The notes under the pieces are model-generated. The model did not search any database. It was not told the DNA's origin and saw only the letters and a list, made by a program, of their open reading frames with translations. Source: Ifrita kowaldi (lineage: Eukaryota > Chordata > Aves > Passeriformes > Cinclosomatidae). From it: 64,000 nt of DNA. The stretch's first letter is position 1; each line of letters opens with the position of its first letter. Below are positions 12,801-26,139 of the stretch, piece after piece. The translations under genes were made by a program, and so were the position numbers. The stretch is taken from the NCBI GenBank assembly GCA_013398055.1, contig VZRS01000232.1, forward strand, positions 124,001 through 188,000, in the 5' to 3' direction.

Positions 12801-15800
12801 TCACATTAAAGAATCTGGGAAAGAGCCAGGAACTTCAGCGGGTCAGATGAATATACAGTACAAGCCAAGCAGTCCCCTATGGTTATCCTGTCTCTGGAAA
12901 CTGGCCTCTTAGCAAGTCATTTACATCTCATGCTCATTCATATTTTAAAAAGGTCTTTTAAAAGCTGTTTCCTACATGTCAATGTGTTTAAAGATCTCAA
13001 TAACTTTTTGCTTTCGTTGCTGCATCCCCCCTTTCAGCTTTGACCTAAAAGAGCACCAGAGCTATAACGGGATCAACCCACATAGCAAAATATCCTGCCC
13101 CAAAAGAGGAAGGTCAGTGTTCAAAGACAAAGGACAAAGGTCTTTTGCCTGGTATCGTTAGTTGACTGCAAGATAATCTGTGAACAAACAGCACATAAGT
13201 CTGACCCCACCAATGCATTCTTGACCATCCTTACAGACAAGAACTTGAAAATAAGCTTCCTTCCTGTTCAGTAGGGTGAGATTCCTGTTCCTCTCTGCAA
13301 CTCCTGTGTCAGCAACATCAATGCTGTCCTTGCTGCTTTCCCAGTTCACCAGCAGCTGCAGAGATTTGCAGACACATTCCCTGTCTATTTTGTATATAGT
13401 CACAGTAGTGCCTGGAAGAGACAACACAGTTTCTTGAGACAAAAGGTCAAATTCTGTAAATTACTGCAAATCTCAGCTCTGGCAGAAGTCATCTACAGCC
13501 AAGAGCTTCTTCATTCTGTAGAAACTGGTTGTGGAACAAACCAAGATGTTGTGCGACAAACCAAGTGAACTACAGTGTGGATCTAAATCTTCAGAAAGTA
13601 GAGGGCAGCCACACCAACAGCCTTCCCCTTGCAGTGTTCAACCTATGTCTCAGATTTACATAACATTAGTTTTAGTCAATAGCTTACAGTCAGGAGAAGA
13701 ACTGTATATGAAAAAACAAAACATGGCACAGGTATGACACACCCCAAAGCCAGCACACCTAGGCCAGTCCACTCCAGCACAGGGCTAAGCAAACACAGCC
13801 ACGCTGCACCCCATGCAGGTCTAGGGGTAGAGAGCCACATTCTCCTAAGGCTTTAGGGATATACTTGACCTGAGCTGAGACAACACAGAGTCCTGTGATC
13901 ACCTTCCCACAACCACAAGTCCTGCAGATCGGCCTCTGAGACATCAGATGGACTGAGGTTCTGTCCTCAAGTCAGAGAGTTTCTATACACCCCAGTTCTC
14001 TACAATTCTGGAAAACAGACCAGGGCCTGTGCCAGGTTTTGGCTCATGTGACTTCAACCACTGATCACTATCAACATTCACAAAGCACTCTGCAGAAAAG
14101 ACAACATTTTCCCTGAATCCTGGACTAAGCTCTTAGTCATTTACTACATTTTGGTCTACAATAATAGAATTCCACTGGGTATTTTAACTGAATATATTAT
14201 TCCTCATTAGCAGTCTCAGGCTGTTACAAGTCTTTAGCCTAGCAAAACACTGAGTGCAACTGCTCCATAAGTGATAGCATTCCCATGACAAGCAAAATGC
14301 TTCTTGTTCATCAGGTAGAGCAGAGGTACCAAATCCTGCTCCACAAGTTGTGAACCATGTCACAGGCAGTGCAGGCTCTGCTGCAAACCCAGCCTCTTCA
14401 CTAGAGCAACAGCTACCACAGGGCAAGGTCTGGCGGACGAGAAGGAGGAAGAGGGAAGAAGAAAAATGACAAGACTGAAGAAATGTGCCTCAGCCTACAG
14501 TGAATGAAAGTGCATGTGTCTGAGTCTGTGTGTGAAGTCAGGGCATATTCAGGTTACTCAAACCTAACTAGGATCCTTGCAGCCAGCATTTGCAGCCAGC
14601 ATTCCTCAGGGGCTGCTGCCTTTCTGCAGCCCCTTGCAAACACAGAGTATCCACAGCAGCATCTACTTCTACCCACACATGTCAAACAGGCTACCACTGC
14701 AAGTTCCCAGCAATCAGCTCTACCAAGACTGTGGACCTTAAATTAACTTACAGAACCAGCCAGAGAGAAGAAAACTTAACTGTCGTATCCCAGGGCTAGT
14801 AGGAGAGAGGAGAAAAAACCTAACACCCAGACCAGCCAACAACTCCTCACACCGAACAAGCAATTTTGTTAAGGAAATAACATCTGAACAAGGCATGCTG
14901 CGCACACACACGTTCTGCAGCTAGAATCTGTTGAACTGATGCATCTCTTCGTGATACGCAAGTCAGAAAATAATTCGGCTCAGCCTCAGAGGGCTGGTGG
15001 TAGTGACTCTGTGATCCTATCAGGCACAAAGCTTGGTAAAAAGCTAGGCACAGACATCAGAAGATAGACAGAGCTAATCTGCTGAGAATTATCTTTTTTT
15101 TTCCCCCTGCAGTGGACTCTGTGGACAAAAAATGATTTCGGAGAGTCACCAGTGTTCAGCCTCAAGGGAAGGGTTCTGGATGACCAGAGAGAAGCTGTGA
15201 GCCACCACAGCCCACGGAAAGTAATTCCGTGCCCTGAGTCCCCCTGCTGCCAGACTGCATGTGTCAGAAGGAATGTCTCTGCATGCGAGAAGGGGACACT
15301 CTGTACCAGGGCAAACTGCTGTCCATAGGTAGGGTTATAAACACCTCTACTGAGAATGCCAATCAAACAAAAAAAACATAGGCAGCACCCAGACCACACC
15401 ACGCTGTCTTTGTAAGTTCTTACCCTAAGCCCACATGATTAAACATACTTCAGGCAATAACAATGAAGCACCACACAGCACTGACATACCGTTTGGCACT
15501 TACTGGAATACAGAGAACATCTATATAGAAACAAAAGAGATCTTCCCAATTTCACATTGCTGACCAGCTCTAGGAAGTTATTCCTCATTGCTTTGCTACC
15601 CCTACCAGCACCTCAAACACTAAATACCAGTGACAGAACAGCCCAACACCTTCCCCTTTCAGTTTGGGGTACAGTGGGTGGATAAAGAAATCTGGCTGTC
15701 ACAAGTAGGACAAGCACCCTAGTTCTACAGTCTGGCTAAGGCTCTTTCCCTCCTGTCTTTGGCATTTGAAAGAAGTTGTTCTCCACCAAAGAGAGGCCAT

Positions 15801-17459
15801 ACAAAAGACGCTCCACAAATAAAAGTTCCTGCCATCTCACTGTACTTGCAGAATAGGATTCCCTCTGTTCACACACAAAGTCAATCATAGTCATACATCT
15901 GCTAAATCACAGCAAGATCCTTCCGCAGCACCACAGGTTCTCTATTTCAAGTGGATTAATAATTTGCAGGCAAGACACTTTCCTGACCATGCAGAAAAAT
16001 CATGACATAAAGGATATATCATTAACACATTTCCACTAAAAGATCACACACAGAGATGTATCAGGCAAGATGACTAACCCTTCTGTTGAGAGCAGATACA
16101 TGAGAGGAATGAAATTCTAAATTATGATTTTCTAAATACCATGATAATATTTAGTCACTAAGTAAAAAATCTTTCCAAGACATAAGAAGCAGCATAAGAG
16201 ACATGCTCTCTTTTCAGGAAATAAAAGTGAGAACCTAATTTCCAGCTTCCAACAGAGTGGAAGGACCCTGGTGTAACAGATCCCAGGATCACACAGTTCA
16301 ACATGAAGAAAAAGCCTTCATTACCCTTCTCACCCACTTTTTACCAATACCACGCAGAGGCTTCCCACCCCCCCATACCTTCTCAATGAAGGGGGATCCT
16401 CTTTTTGAGCCAGGAGATGGAGCCAAAGGGACACTCCCTACTGTGAAGAAAGGGTGAGATGCAGGGATGAAGAAATTTGGATAGAGAACCTCAATTTCTA
16501 TTGTCAAGGGTATTACTATCAGTCTGTTGCTACCAGTCACTATGAAACAGCCATTCGCAGGTGCTGTACAATACAAGGGACAGCTGCGTAACTCACAAAG
16601 CAGCTCTAAAAAAGTTGAGACACCACCCACCTGAGCTAGCAAACACCAATTACTCTTCTTATTCCACAATTTAAGAATATCTCGGAATTAAAAACTTAGG
16701 ACATATACAAATTTCTGAAGAAACATGCTGACCAGAGATGTCAGGCATCAAAAGTACTGTCAGGAGAAAGATGAACTAACCTTTATCACCAGAACTGCTG
16801 CTGTTTCAGACACTATGGCATGGTATTTCTGAACAGCACAGGGTCCAGTTCCGATTTGGATGCATTCACAAACCCCACAGTTCTGTGAGCCGAATGCATA
16901 CACAGAGAGCGCACTGTTGTGCAACACAATACTTAAGAGGCTTCCCATCTGCACTCCATTTCAAAGCATATTTTATTTGTTAGCTTCATTTAGAAGGTCC
17001 CTCAGTTCCGCTGCAAGAGAGGACCTTGCCAAAACTCAGCTGAGCAGAAGCACTGAATGTGTATCACCACAAAGTAACTATGAAATAAGAATGAAGTACA
17101 GCTCTGCCCTACATGCACCAAACACACTAAACACCAACAGACTTTTGTTTGCTCGGGGATTAGGAGATATTTAAGGAACATGATGGCTGTGGCACTTGAA
17201 CGCCATCAAAAGCTCTCCTAACTGAAAGCCAGGAATCATGATGGATTTAGGAAGTAATAATTCAGCTCTATTTTTTGCATCCAGTTGAAAGACTATATTT
17301 TCCTTATTAAAAGCCATCAGTACGCAGGCTTGCCAAGAGAAGCTCCTCTGCAAGGTTTTCAGCAGCACTTTCATTTGAAAAATCTGGTGTTCGTGTGTCC
17401 TACAGGAAAGCATTTTGTGCCTGGAGTTGTAAAGATTTTCTCCAAACGAACTGTTCAGT
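9881..17459. other. Non-coding, nothing recognised
   Basis: Probable PDZD2 intron. No exon, RNA gene or repeat family recognised. A short A run occurs near 9948. A 50-base CpG clump at about 10696-10745 is noted among the findings. The open frames (up to 138 codons at 14986-15402) lack any family signal. Confidence 0.55.
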
Positions 17460-17634
17460 GGTTTTGACCCGAGTCCTGTCCCCACGGGAACGCGTACCCT
17501 CCTGCCAGATCCCAAATGAAGTTTCTGCCCAGCCCCGAGCCCGGGGCCCCTAGCACGCGTTGGGGGATGTCCCGCAACCCGCGGGTCACCGCGGCTCCCG
17601 CCGCCAGCACGGACCCTCCGGACCCCGGCAGCCG
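17460..17634. promoter_or_regulatory. Left edge of a CpG island
   Basis: Sequence changes abruptly from AT-rich to CpG-rich: GGGAACGCGTACCC, CCCGAGCCCGGGG, CACGCGTTGGGGG, CCCGCGGGTCACCGCGGC. It then runs straight into the assembly gap. Such islands usually mark a promoter and first exon. It could be an internal PDZD2 promoter firing leftward or the start of a separate plus-strand transcript. Orientation cannot be decided from what is left. Confidence 0.55.
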
Positions 17635-18128
17635 NNNNNNNNNNNNNNNNNNNNNNNNNNNNNNNNNNNNNNNNNNNNNNNNNNNNNNNNNNNNNNNNNN
17701 NNNNNNNNNNNNNNNNNNNNNNNNNNNNNNNNNNNNNNNNNNNNNNNNNNNNNNNNNNNNNNNNNNNNNNNNNNNNNNNNNNNNNNNNNNNNNNNNNNNN
17801 NNNNNNNNNNNNNNNNNNNNNNNNNNNNNNNNNNNNNNNNNNNNNNNNNNNNNNNNNNNNNNNNNNNNNNNNNNNNNNNNNNNNNNNNNNNNNNNNNNNN
17901 NNNNNNNNNNNNNNNNNNNNNNNNNNNNNNNNNNNNNNNNNNNNNNNNNNNNNNNNNNNNNNNNNNNNNNNNNNNNNNNNNNNNNNNNNNNNNNNNNNNN
18001 NNNNNNNNNNNNNNNNNNNNNNNNNNNNNNNNNNNNNNNNNNNNNNNNNNNNNNNNNNNNNNNNNNNNNNNNNNNNNNNNNNNNNNNNNNNNNNNNNNNN
18101 NNNNNNNNNNNNNNNNNNNNNNNNNNNN
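17635..18128. other. Assembly gap (494 N)
   Basis: A run of N with GC-rich sequence on the left and ordinary AT-rich sequence resuming after a short G run on the right. Reading frames drawn through it are meaningless. Extremely GC-rich bird promoters often drop out of short-read assemblies in this way. Confidence 0.99.
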
Positions 18129-21100
18129 GGGGGGAAGTATAACTACATTTGCCCAAGGACTCAGCAGATCGCACTGTAATCAAGATGGACAGGGATTAAA
18201 TTCTTCCGCTGAGTCCCATGCTGTATTCAAGCCATCTTTTAACAGCTTAGCTTTGCTCACAGCAGTTCTGGCTCCCAGAAGTACTACCCTACACAGAAAT
18301 AACCGTCCCTCCTGTTTTTCAGGATTTTCAGCGTGATTTTCAGCCCTCCCTGAGTTTAGAGGGAGACAGGAGTTCAGAAGGAGACAGAAGTGCCTCTGAA
18401 CTGTGTTCCTTGGAGCAAAATGCATGGCCTAATGTCAGTGCCTCAGCTCCCCGGGAGCACAGGCAGTTAATTAGGTGCCAAAATGAAACACACCAATAGT
18501 TAACATACCTAGAGCTAACCCGAAGGGAAGCTTTCAATCCTTGGGATGTGCCTCTTTCTGGGGCTCAACACTGCTAACCAGGAAATGCCTCCCTTCCCAC
18601 CATGATTCATAGCCTGACATCTCCTGAGGAAAAAAAAAAAAAAAAACCTCATAAGCCCCTTCATTTAAAAAGCAGAGATTAGATTTTGAGCACGGTGAGA
18701 GGAGGCTGCGATGGCTGCATCCATCCTCTGAGCAGCAGAGGGGCTGGGAAGTTCATCCAGGATATGGACAGCAAATTCCATAGCCTCTGCTCAAGAGGAG
18801 AGAAATGCTCACCAGCATTATTTTCCTAGGAAAATAAGTAGCTCCCAGAGGACTCCTGCCCAAGGCCTCCCCATCACCTCTTCTTTAAATGTATTCCTCT
18901 GTGCAAAACAGAATCCAAAATTCAGGACATTAATTTGGGAGGAGAGGTTGTTCTGAGTCCCCACCCAAAAACTGCTTGTGTTTTGCCCACGACCTGGTTA
19001 TTGTAATAACACAGAAGAGTTTTGGAGCAGGAATCACACCCTGGGATGCCTCCTTTTGTCACTAACTATTTAGGCTATAGTCATGAACAGAAAACAGACC
19101 ACAGCAGTTAGTTACTCTGCACAATCTCCTATCATACTGGAAGTCCAGAAGGATCCAGCAAATGTTTATCCTATGGGCCACAAAATATGACCCAATTTCC
19201 TATTCAAATGCAAAGTGAAACGCAAAATCCTGCCTGGTAAAATCTTGGCAGAAGCAGCCTAGGGAGTGAGAAGGTGGTTTCTCCTCCCGACTGGCCTGAG
19301 GAGGCACAGTGGAGAGGGAAATGACATGCTGGGTTCCCATGGGACAAGTAGACAGATGAGCTGTTCAGGCTCAGGCAAGACTGAAATGCCCTGGAAGAGA
19401 GCACAGAAACTGGCTCTTGGGCATCAGGAAAGTCTAGAACTATTAGGCACCTCCCAGCTTGGTGACAGCTGTGCAGGGCTTTTCTAGGTCTGTTTAGAAA
19501 GCAACATCCCACTAAAATTTGGGGGATTGGGCCCTAAATCTTCTTAGCTTTTATTTTAAAGAATATTGATAGCATTTACATATTTTACGCACATACACGC
19601 AGCTGTGCATTTCAAAGTAATCTGTTGTGCTATAAGCCAAAACAGGATTTGAGTCATACGGTTCTATAAAGATAAAGCATTGCTTTATCTAAAGAAATCT
19701 GTCTAAAGAAAATTGGCTTCATACATATGCAAGGAGAACTACTTAGCACAGATCATCCTCTTCTGCCCCACGGAGTTGGGCATCAAATTAATTTCTAGCT
19801 TGAATTTCAGGAGTACAAAATGGAAAATTAAGAAAATTAAGGATGGTGGACTGATGAAACCATTTCCCACGGCAGTCAAAAGAAGGCTGCAGAAAAAGCC
19901 ACTTCTGTTCTTAGCTAATAAAGGTGCAGCTGGATCCCATGCCACAGCACAGGAGAAATGCTGCATGGCATTTCTGGGACTGCCATTATTTTTGGTTCTT
20001 TCCTTATGACTGTCTTCATACAAATAAATTCTTGATTCACATTCAGGAAAACAACAAATAACACAAATTACCACAGGGCCACGTTCATACAAACTAAATG
20101 TCACTAAAATCGGTTTCACTAATGTCTGAGTATGAGAAGTTAACACTTCCAGGAAGCAACTGAGGAAAGTTCTTAAGTATTAACTCTGTTCCTAACTACT
20201 TAAACTGCACCATATTTAAGCCTTGTCTTATCTCGAGCATTACCTGCAGAAGCTGGAAGCACCAAAAACATTTGTTCTTTACAACAGTCACAGACATTTG
20301 CATTCTGTTAACACTGCTGTGTCCTGGGCACCAGATGTCTGCCATCCCTGACACACAACACACAGAGATAAAGTTAATTCTATGGTACGCGTTCCCGGGA
20401 TCCAGGACCTTTGTGGATCTGATGGGCATCAAAATGAATATGCACATTTAAACAAAAATTCTTTAAAAACACAATAAGCATCCAGGACCACATATAAACC
20501 AGGACAACAACATGATGTTCCATTTTTTCCTGAAACAAAACAATAAACTTCAGGGCTCAGCCAGAAACCACAAAAATGACACAGAAGAGGGTTAATACCG
20601 CATAGGCATCCAGCGTGCCAGGGCGGAGTCAAGGACTGCAAAGGCCACGCTCTGCTCCCAGCTGTGACGGTGTAAATACAAAAACCCCTTCCCTGACCTC
20701 TGCGTGGGTCTCCTCACAGTTCACTCGGCCAGTTTGTGGCATTCAGGCCACCGAGCTTCCCGAGCCTCTGCAACCACCACACGCTCTTAACGCTGTGGGA
20801 GGACTGCCACAGAGAAAACCTTTCCCTCTCCATTTCTTCCGCACACAAGCACAACAAAAGTAGTTTGGGTTGGGTTGTTTTTTTTAAAAAATGCAAGTTT
20901 AATAGCTCCAACACACAACTACTGTAAACAGCCCTGGAGAGCTGAATACCACAGCCCACAGCCAGCATGCCCCTAGAGCCACCCAGAGCTCAGCTGGGAG
21001 TTACACCCTCGTCCCTTTGTGCTGGCTGCAAGTTCATGGGGTGTGCAGAACAATTCCAATGACCAAAAAAATTCCAAGCAGCTCCAGGTTTGGCTGAAAA

Positions 21101-24100
21101 CAACCTAGTCCTTAATCTTTAGTGGGGTTTTATGTGCAAATTACAGGCATACAGGCCTTTACAAGACCTAAACTAGAATGATTTGCAAACACTCACTTAT
21201 TCCTGCTGCCATAAAAATAGTAGGAAATTAGATGCTTTTTCACTGATTTTTGGGAGGCAATCTGATGCCCTGTCTCTGTGTGTCAGCAAGCTTTTCATCT
21301 GTGCTCCTCACTTAACATGGGCTGCAGTCAGAGATGTTTTCTACAACAGAAGGCAGGGATTTTTAGGTAAAATACAGAAAGCAATCCATGGGAAACTGTA
21401 TTGAGAGCTGTCAAGAAATTGAACCTCTCAATTTTACTATTTTGTTCACTTGTCCATAATTATTTTCATAGCACTCAAAATACAGTCAGTAATTTGTAAT
21501 GAAAATACAGACAGAGGGTCTTTGTCCCAGAGGGCTGACACTGTGATTTCCTATGTTAAGGCTAATTGTTACTTAAAATGTTATTTAAGATCACTCGTCT
21601 CCAGTAGCCTGTTTTTCTTTTCTTTTTTACCTGGTAGTTTCCTTGCAGCAGGGTAAGGTAAGACTGACTGTATTGATAACCCCCTCCCACTGCTCCCCAC
21701 AAGCCCCTTTCTGGAATATGATCTTCAAAATATGCTCCATTAGCCAGAGGTTGAGCTCTGAGGGCAGAGAGTTGTTTGTGAAATATTTATATTTAGTAAG
21801 CAATCATATTAGAGCTGATTTTATGCATTTGCAGTTTATTTATAAGCTGGTATTTTAAAAAATTAATTATATACATTTTTAAAATACTCACTTTCAGAGA
21901 ATATTCCATGAAACTCCAAACCATGATGCAATGCACCTACATTATATAGCTCTGACCTCACTTTTTAATTATTTCCCTTATGTGCTCATAGCATTTATTT
22001 AGAGGCTACTACAAATTGGGATAAAGCCTTCTCACCCAGCAGTTCTCTAATTTGGGTAACTTTGTAGTGGCAGAACAATGCAATATCACATAGTTCACTA
22101 CAGTGCTGATTTACATGGCATTAAGTATATTATATTTAATTTCAAAATACAAAGCAGTAGCTCCAGACTGGAGAGCAGAAAACAGATATAAGGAAATGTA
22201 CTGGTATTGCTAAAGTAAAACAGAGAGCAATAAGCCAGAAATTATAAGGCCTTTAAGCAATTTGCCTTATCTTCTACATTTAACTCCAGCTACAGTTATT
22301 AGAATGAAAAAATCATCAAGCTGTCTGTCACATCTGAATCCCTGTTTAATGTAAGCATTTTTCTCAGTAATGTCCCCTGTTTTAATTTAAATTTCTGTTC
22401 ACTTAATACATTCACTTCTTTACAGTGTATGGCCCAGTTCTAAGACTCTACCCAGGAACATACATTTGCTCCAAACAATCTGTTATCACTAAGAGTGGTT
22501 TGGTTTGTTTTTTTTCCAGGGTGGAAACACTTATCTAAGCTTGTTTTTAGAAATTATAACTTGTGGGCCAAATTTAGAATTACATTACCCTTTAAAATCA
22601 AATAAAATGTGAAAAGCCAGGTTTTACCCTGCGTTGAATTCAAAGACTCGCAGCAAGACCTTCATCCACTACACAGAGTCAAACATTTTCTCCCAGATAA
22701 ACTTTCATTTCAAGAATTGAAGGAAAAAACACTTAACAAAGATATAGTATCTTACATTACATACTCACCCTTAGATCTCCATTGAAATTCCATTCTTTCC
22801 CTCCCCAAGGTGATGGCACTTTTTTCTCTGCTCTTAAACTTTCTCCCATACTGTGCAATTAAGACAAACTTATTTTGGTTTTTTGCAGCATTAAAGACTA
22901 TGTTCTGATTTTTCCTTACTCTGTTATGTCCAAAGGTTACCACTTCACAAAGTATCCTAAGGACATTTTTACTACCAAGAAATATTTTGACAACAAGAAC
23001 TATTTTTAACTCCACTAAGCTCTGCTGAGTGTAAAATGTTGCACGGGGTGCTCAGCAGCCTAGGGGAATGCAGCTATCAAGAGGGGTTGTTTCTTTTGCA
23101 CAAGAACAGCAATCTGGATCTTCTCTGTACACACAGAACACATTGTACATCTCATTATAATCCCAAAGGGTCAACAGAGAGGGAAGAGTGCACCTCAGAC
23201 CCACCAACCCCAATCTGGAGGTAGCAAGGCCCTGCTGCAGATTGGTAGGGTTCTACACACCTGTGGCTGTTCAGGTCTCATACTGGGATTTCCAAAACTA
23301 CCAGAGGAAGTGGACTGTGGATTTGGGCAAGAGAGCAACTAGCCCATCAAGATACTGCTGGCAATCTGCTCCACTATGGAGCCTCCAGGTGCTTGCCCGG
23401 CCTTCCCTCACTTGCAGTGTTGGAAGTGATTTAGCCATGACACAAAATAGAACATGACCACACATCCCAGAAAAAGCACAAGGGAAATTAAGCTTAAGAT
23501 AAAGACAAGAGAGGGAAGGGCCACGGAGAGGAGGGCTGGTGCCAGTTCCCAGCCCCTGTCACTACCTCAATGGCAGGATGATGCTGGGCCAGGGGTAGCA
23601 AGGCCAGCCCCTCTGCTAAAGAAGGGTGCCGGCAGTGCACCAACACTCAAACACATCTCAAAGTGAGTAACACAAGTTCTGGCATGGTGTGTTTTCAGAG
23701 CAGACCAGGAAACAGAGTGTTTTACCCCCTTGCAAACACCCAGGAGGATGCTGAGACACTACTTGCACTGCCAGCACCCCACCTAGCAGGACTTGTGTAG
23801 GAGACAGGGCTACAGAAGCTCTCAGTTCAGGGATTAACTTTCCCAGGTTCCCAATTCATTGCCCGTATGTGCCTGCTCACTAGGATTTCCTATCAAAGCA
23901 ACACTTCCCCCTTCTCTTTAGCTACAAAAATAATGTAGGTTACTACAGAGGCTGCCCCCTCCAGCAACCTGTGCTCCACCCTGGAGTAATTTTATATTAC
24001 TCTCCCCAGTGTCCTAGACCAGGGCTGCAGAGATTGTTCCAAATGTGGCTTTCATTTTATGCTAGAATAGCCTCCATTAATGTAATATGCTGTGATCCTT

Positions 24101-24430
24101 ATGATATTCCAAGTGGAAGCCCAGATCTTGTTTGCTTTTTAAACATCGCAAACCATCCTGCATTTCATCTGTGCATACTTCCCAGCACATATCAGAATGT
24201 GCCATCCACTCGCCACTTATTAATGTTTCAAGAGTCTTCCTTAAAACACACATAAAATTTAGGGGGGGATTTTGTTCCAGGAGTCTTCTGACCATTCTGT
24301 GCAGTCAGAGAGAGTAGCTTTACTTCACAGACTGGATTTAATATACAGAAACATACTGTATCTGTTTCCAAATATTTTCTTTCTAAAACCGTTATGAAAA
24401 CTGGTGCCAAAATGTGCTCATTCCTCTTTA
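18129..24430. other. Non-coding, nothing recognised
   Basis: Probable PDZD2 intron. A run of 17 A occurs at 18630-18646. A minus-strand exon-like segment at 22769-22850 is described among the findings and is too weak to list as a gene. Nothing else recognised. Confidence 0.55.
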
Positions 24431-24439
24431 AGGAGGAAA

Positions 24440-25030
24440 CCTAATTTGGGTTTCTTGATCCAGATCATCTTAACACCCAGGCTCAATTTTGCTTGCTAAA
24501 GCAATCTACGGGCTCCAACTAATACAAATTTAATCTGTAAGGCTTCCTGTTTGGGCTGAATGGGTCCAGAATATCTTTGTTACAAGATCCACACCACATA
24601 TCAGCAGCATCTGGTACTGATTGCAGATCTCAGACCCTGTGCCTATGGGCTCCATGGGCAGGATCCTTCTTGGATTTCTGGTCCCTTTTGGATTTTTCCC
24701 GAGGCTATCTCTTAATCTTGTTGGATAGACAGTTTATGACTAGTCCGTAGCTTTTTTTTTTTTGAGGTGTGATGTTTTCTTTTGGACCAATCTGTGGTAG
24801 CTCACCATATTTGAGAACACATCCTGCAGGTTAAATTCTCCTTTTACATGGTCCTAAACCAAGAGTCACCTCTTTAGTTAATGAATCTGCCCTGCCATAA
24901 TGCTTACACTTATGAAAATCAGGAACTGCTCCTCTATCTCCTAACATTTGGGATTCACCTCCTTTCCCCTCAATGGATATGTATCCATTTTACAAGGGGT
25001 GAAAAACAGTTTGCCTTTTGATTGTACTAA
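24440..25030 (-). other. Possible decayed retroelement coding sequence
   Basis: On the minus strand this stretch gives long, glycine-, lysine- and cysteine-rich frames broken by a few stops, for example a run of about 45 codons between 24976 and 24838, and another run further left with an NPKGTRNPRRI-like segment. The texture is that of a decayed endogenous retroviral or other retroelement protein rather than random intron. I cannot assign a family and no LTR pair was found around it. Confidence 0.2.
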
Positions 25031-25354
25031 GAAAGAAGGGGTATTCCAAACAACAAATGCTCTTCTGTGGTTTCAAGTTTTCATCTGGTAAGGTTCCAAG
25101 CCTTCCTCCTAAGTCAGGAGCAGATTTTGCCATCAATTGAAAGAAAAAAATCAAGCTTTAGTAACGATACAGGAACATTTTGATCAATTGGTGCAATCTA
25201 AAGGTTAAAATTTCCAATATGCAGGCAACCTGGGGAAAAATAAGAGCAATGGTAAGTTTAAAACTTATATATTCAATCAAGCTATTTCTCCAGGACACAA
25301 TTTCCAGGCTACTTTGATGACTGCTGCTGAAAGAATATATGGAGAAACATGACC

Positions 25355-26138
25355 AAAAAGGAACCTCTCAGTCCAACCTCACATTCACTTTTTTTGCCGT
25401 TCCATGCACCAACTTAGTCCTCAGAAAAGGAGCCTGGGGAACACAAGAAGCAGTATTCCCTGTCCTATATACAAACCTCCTCCCTGTGTCTACACCTGAA
25501 ACTCCCAGACCACCCCTGCACATCTCCCATGGGCTCCTTCACTGGCAAACTGGAGACCACAAAGCAAGGGGGACGTGTGAAGTGACCATGGGAGAGGGTA
25601 AAGTCTGGGAGCTGGCATAAGGAAATGGCCCCAGCATTACGAGGCTGTTCCTAGTATGTGTCTGCCATGCAATGAATTAATATGGTTATATTTAATCCTG
25701 TTTTCCTCTTCCTCATACACTTATCTTTCATACTGGTTCCTCCTCAGCTTCCCAGTAAGCCTGTTTATACTTGCAAAAAAGTTCTCACAAAGTAAGAGTT
25801 GTGTTGAATAGGAAACTATTTCATCACATTCTCCCCAATAAAACCATAAAGTGGCCCCTTTTTCCTCAATAAACCCCCATCCAAAGACTAGCCCTGTGAG
25901 ACTTTCGCACTGTTTCAGCTCTAAGAGATAACGCAGTAAGGTATAATATGCAAAGTTTTATAAACCGGAGCAAGCGCTCCAACCAGGAAACTGGCAGCTC
26001 CAACAGGCTTGGCTTTGGACCTTCTCAGTTCACCACAAATCTCAAATACTGTATCTGGAGATCAGACTTCAGATGTGTGTTGGCTGGATCACTATGACAA
26101 AAACAAGGATGAGGGGGTTTTGTTTGTTTGTTTGTTTG
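25355..26138. repeat. First copy of exact 784-bp duplication
   Basis: Every line compared is identical to 26140-26923 at an offset of 785. The copy begins in an A run (AAAAAGGAACCTC) and ends in a (TTTG)n tract. See the note on the single N at 26139. Confidence 0.97.
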
Positions 26139-26139
26139 N
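26139..26139. other. Single N at a contig junction
   Basis: One ambiguous base sits exactly between the two identical 784-bp copies. This suggests two contigs that overlap were joined end to end instead of being merged. Confidence 0.95.

Noticed and set aside
17455..18336. Long frames of 208-258 codons across the gap
   Set aside because: They are open only because runs of N contain no stop codons.
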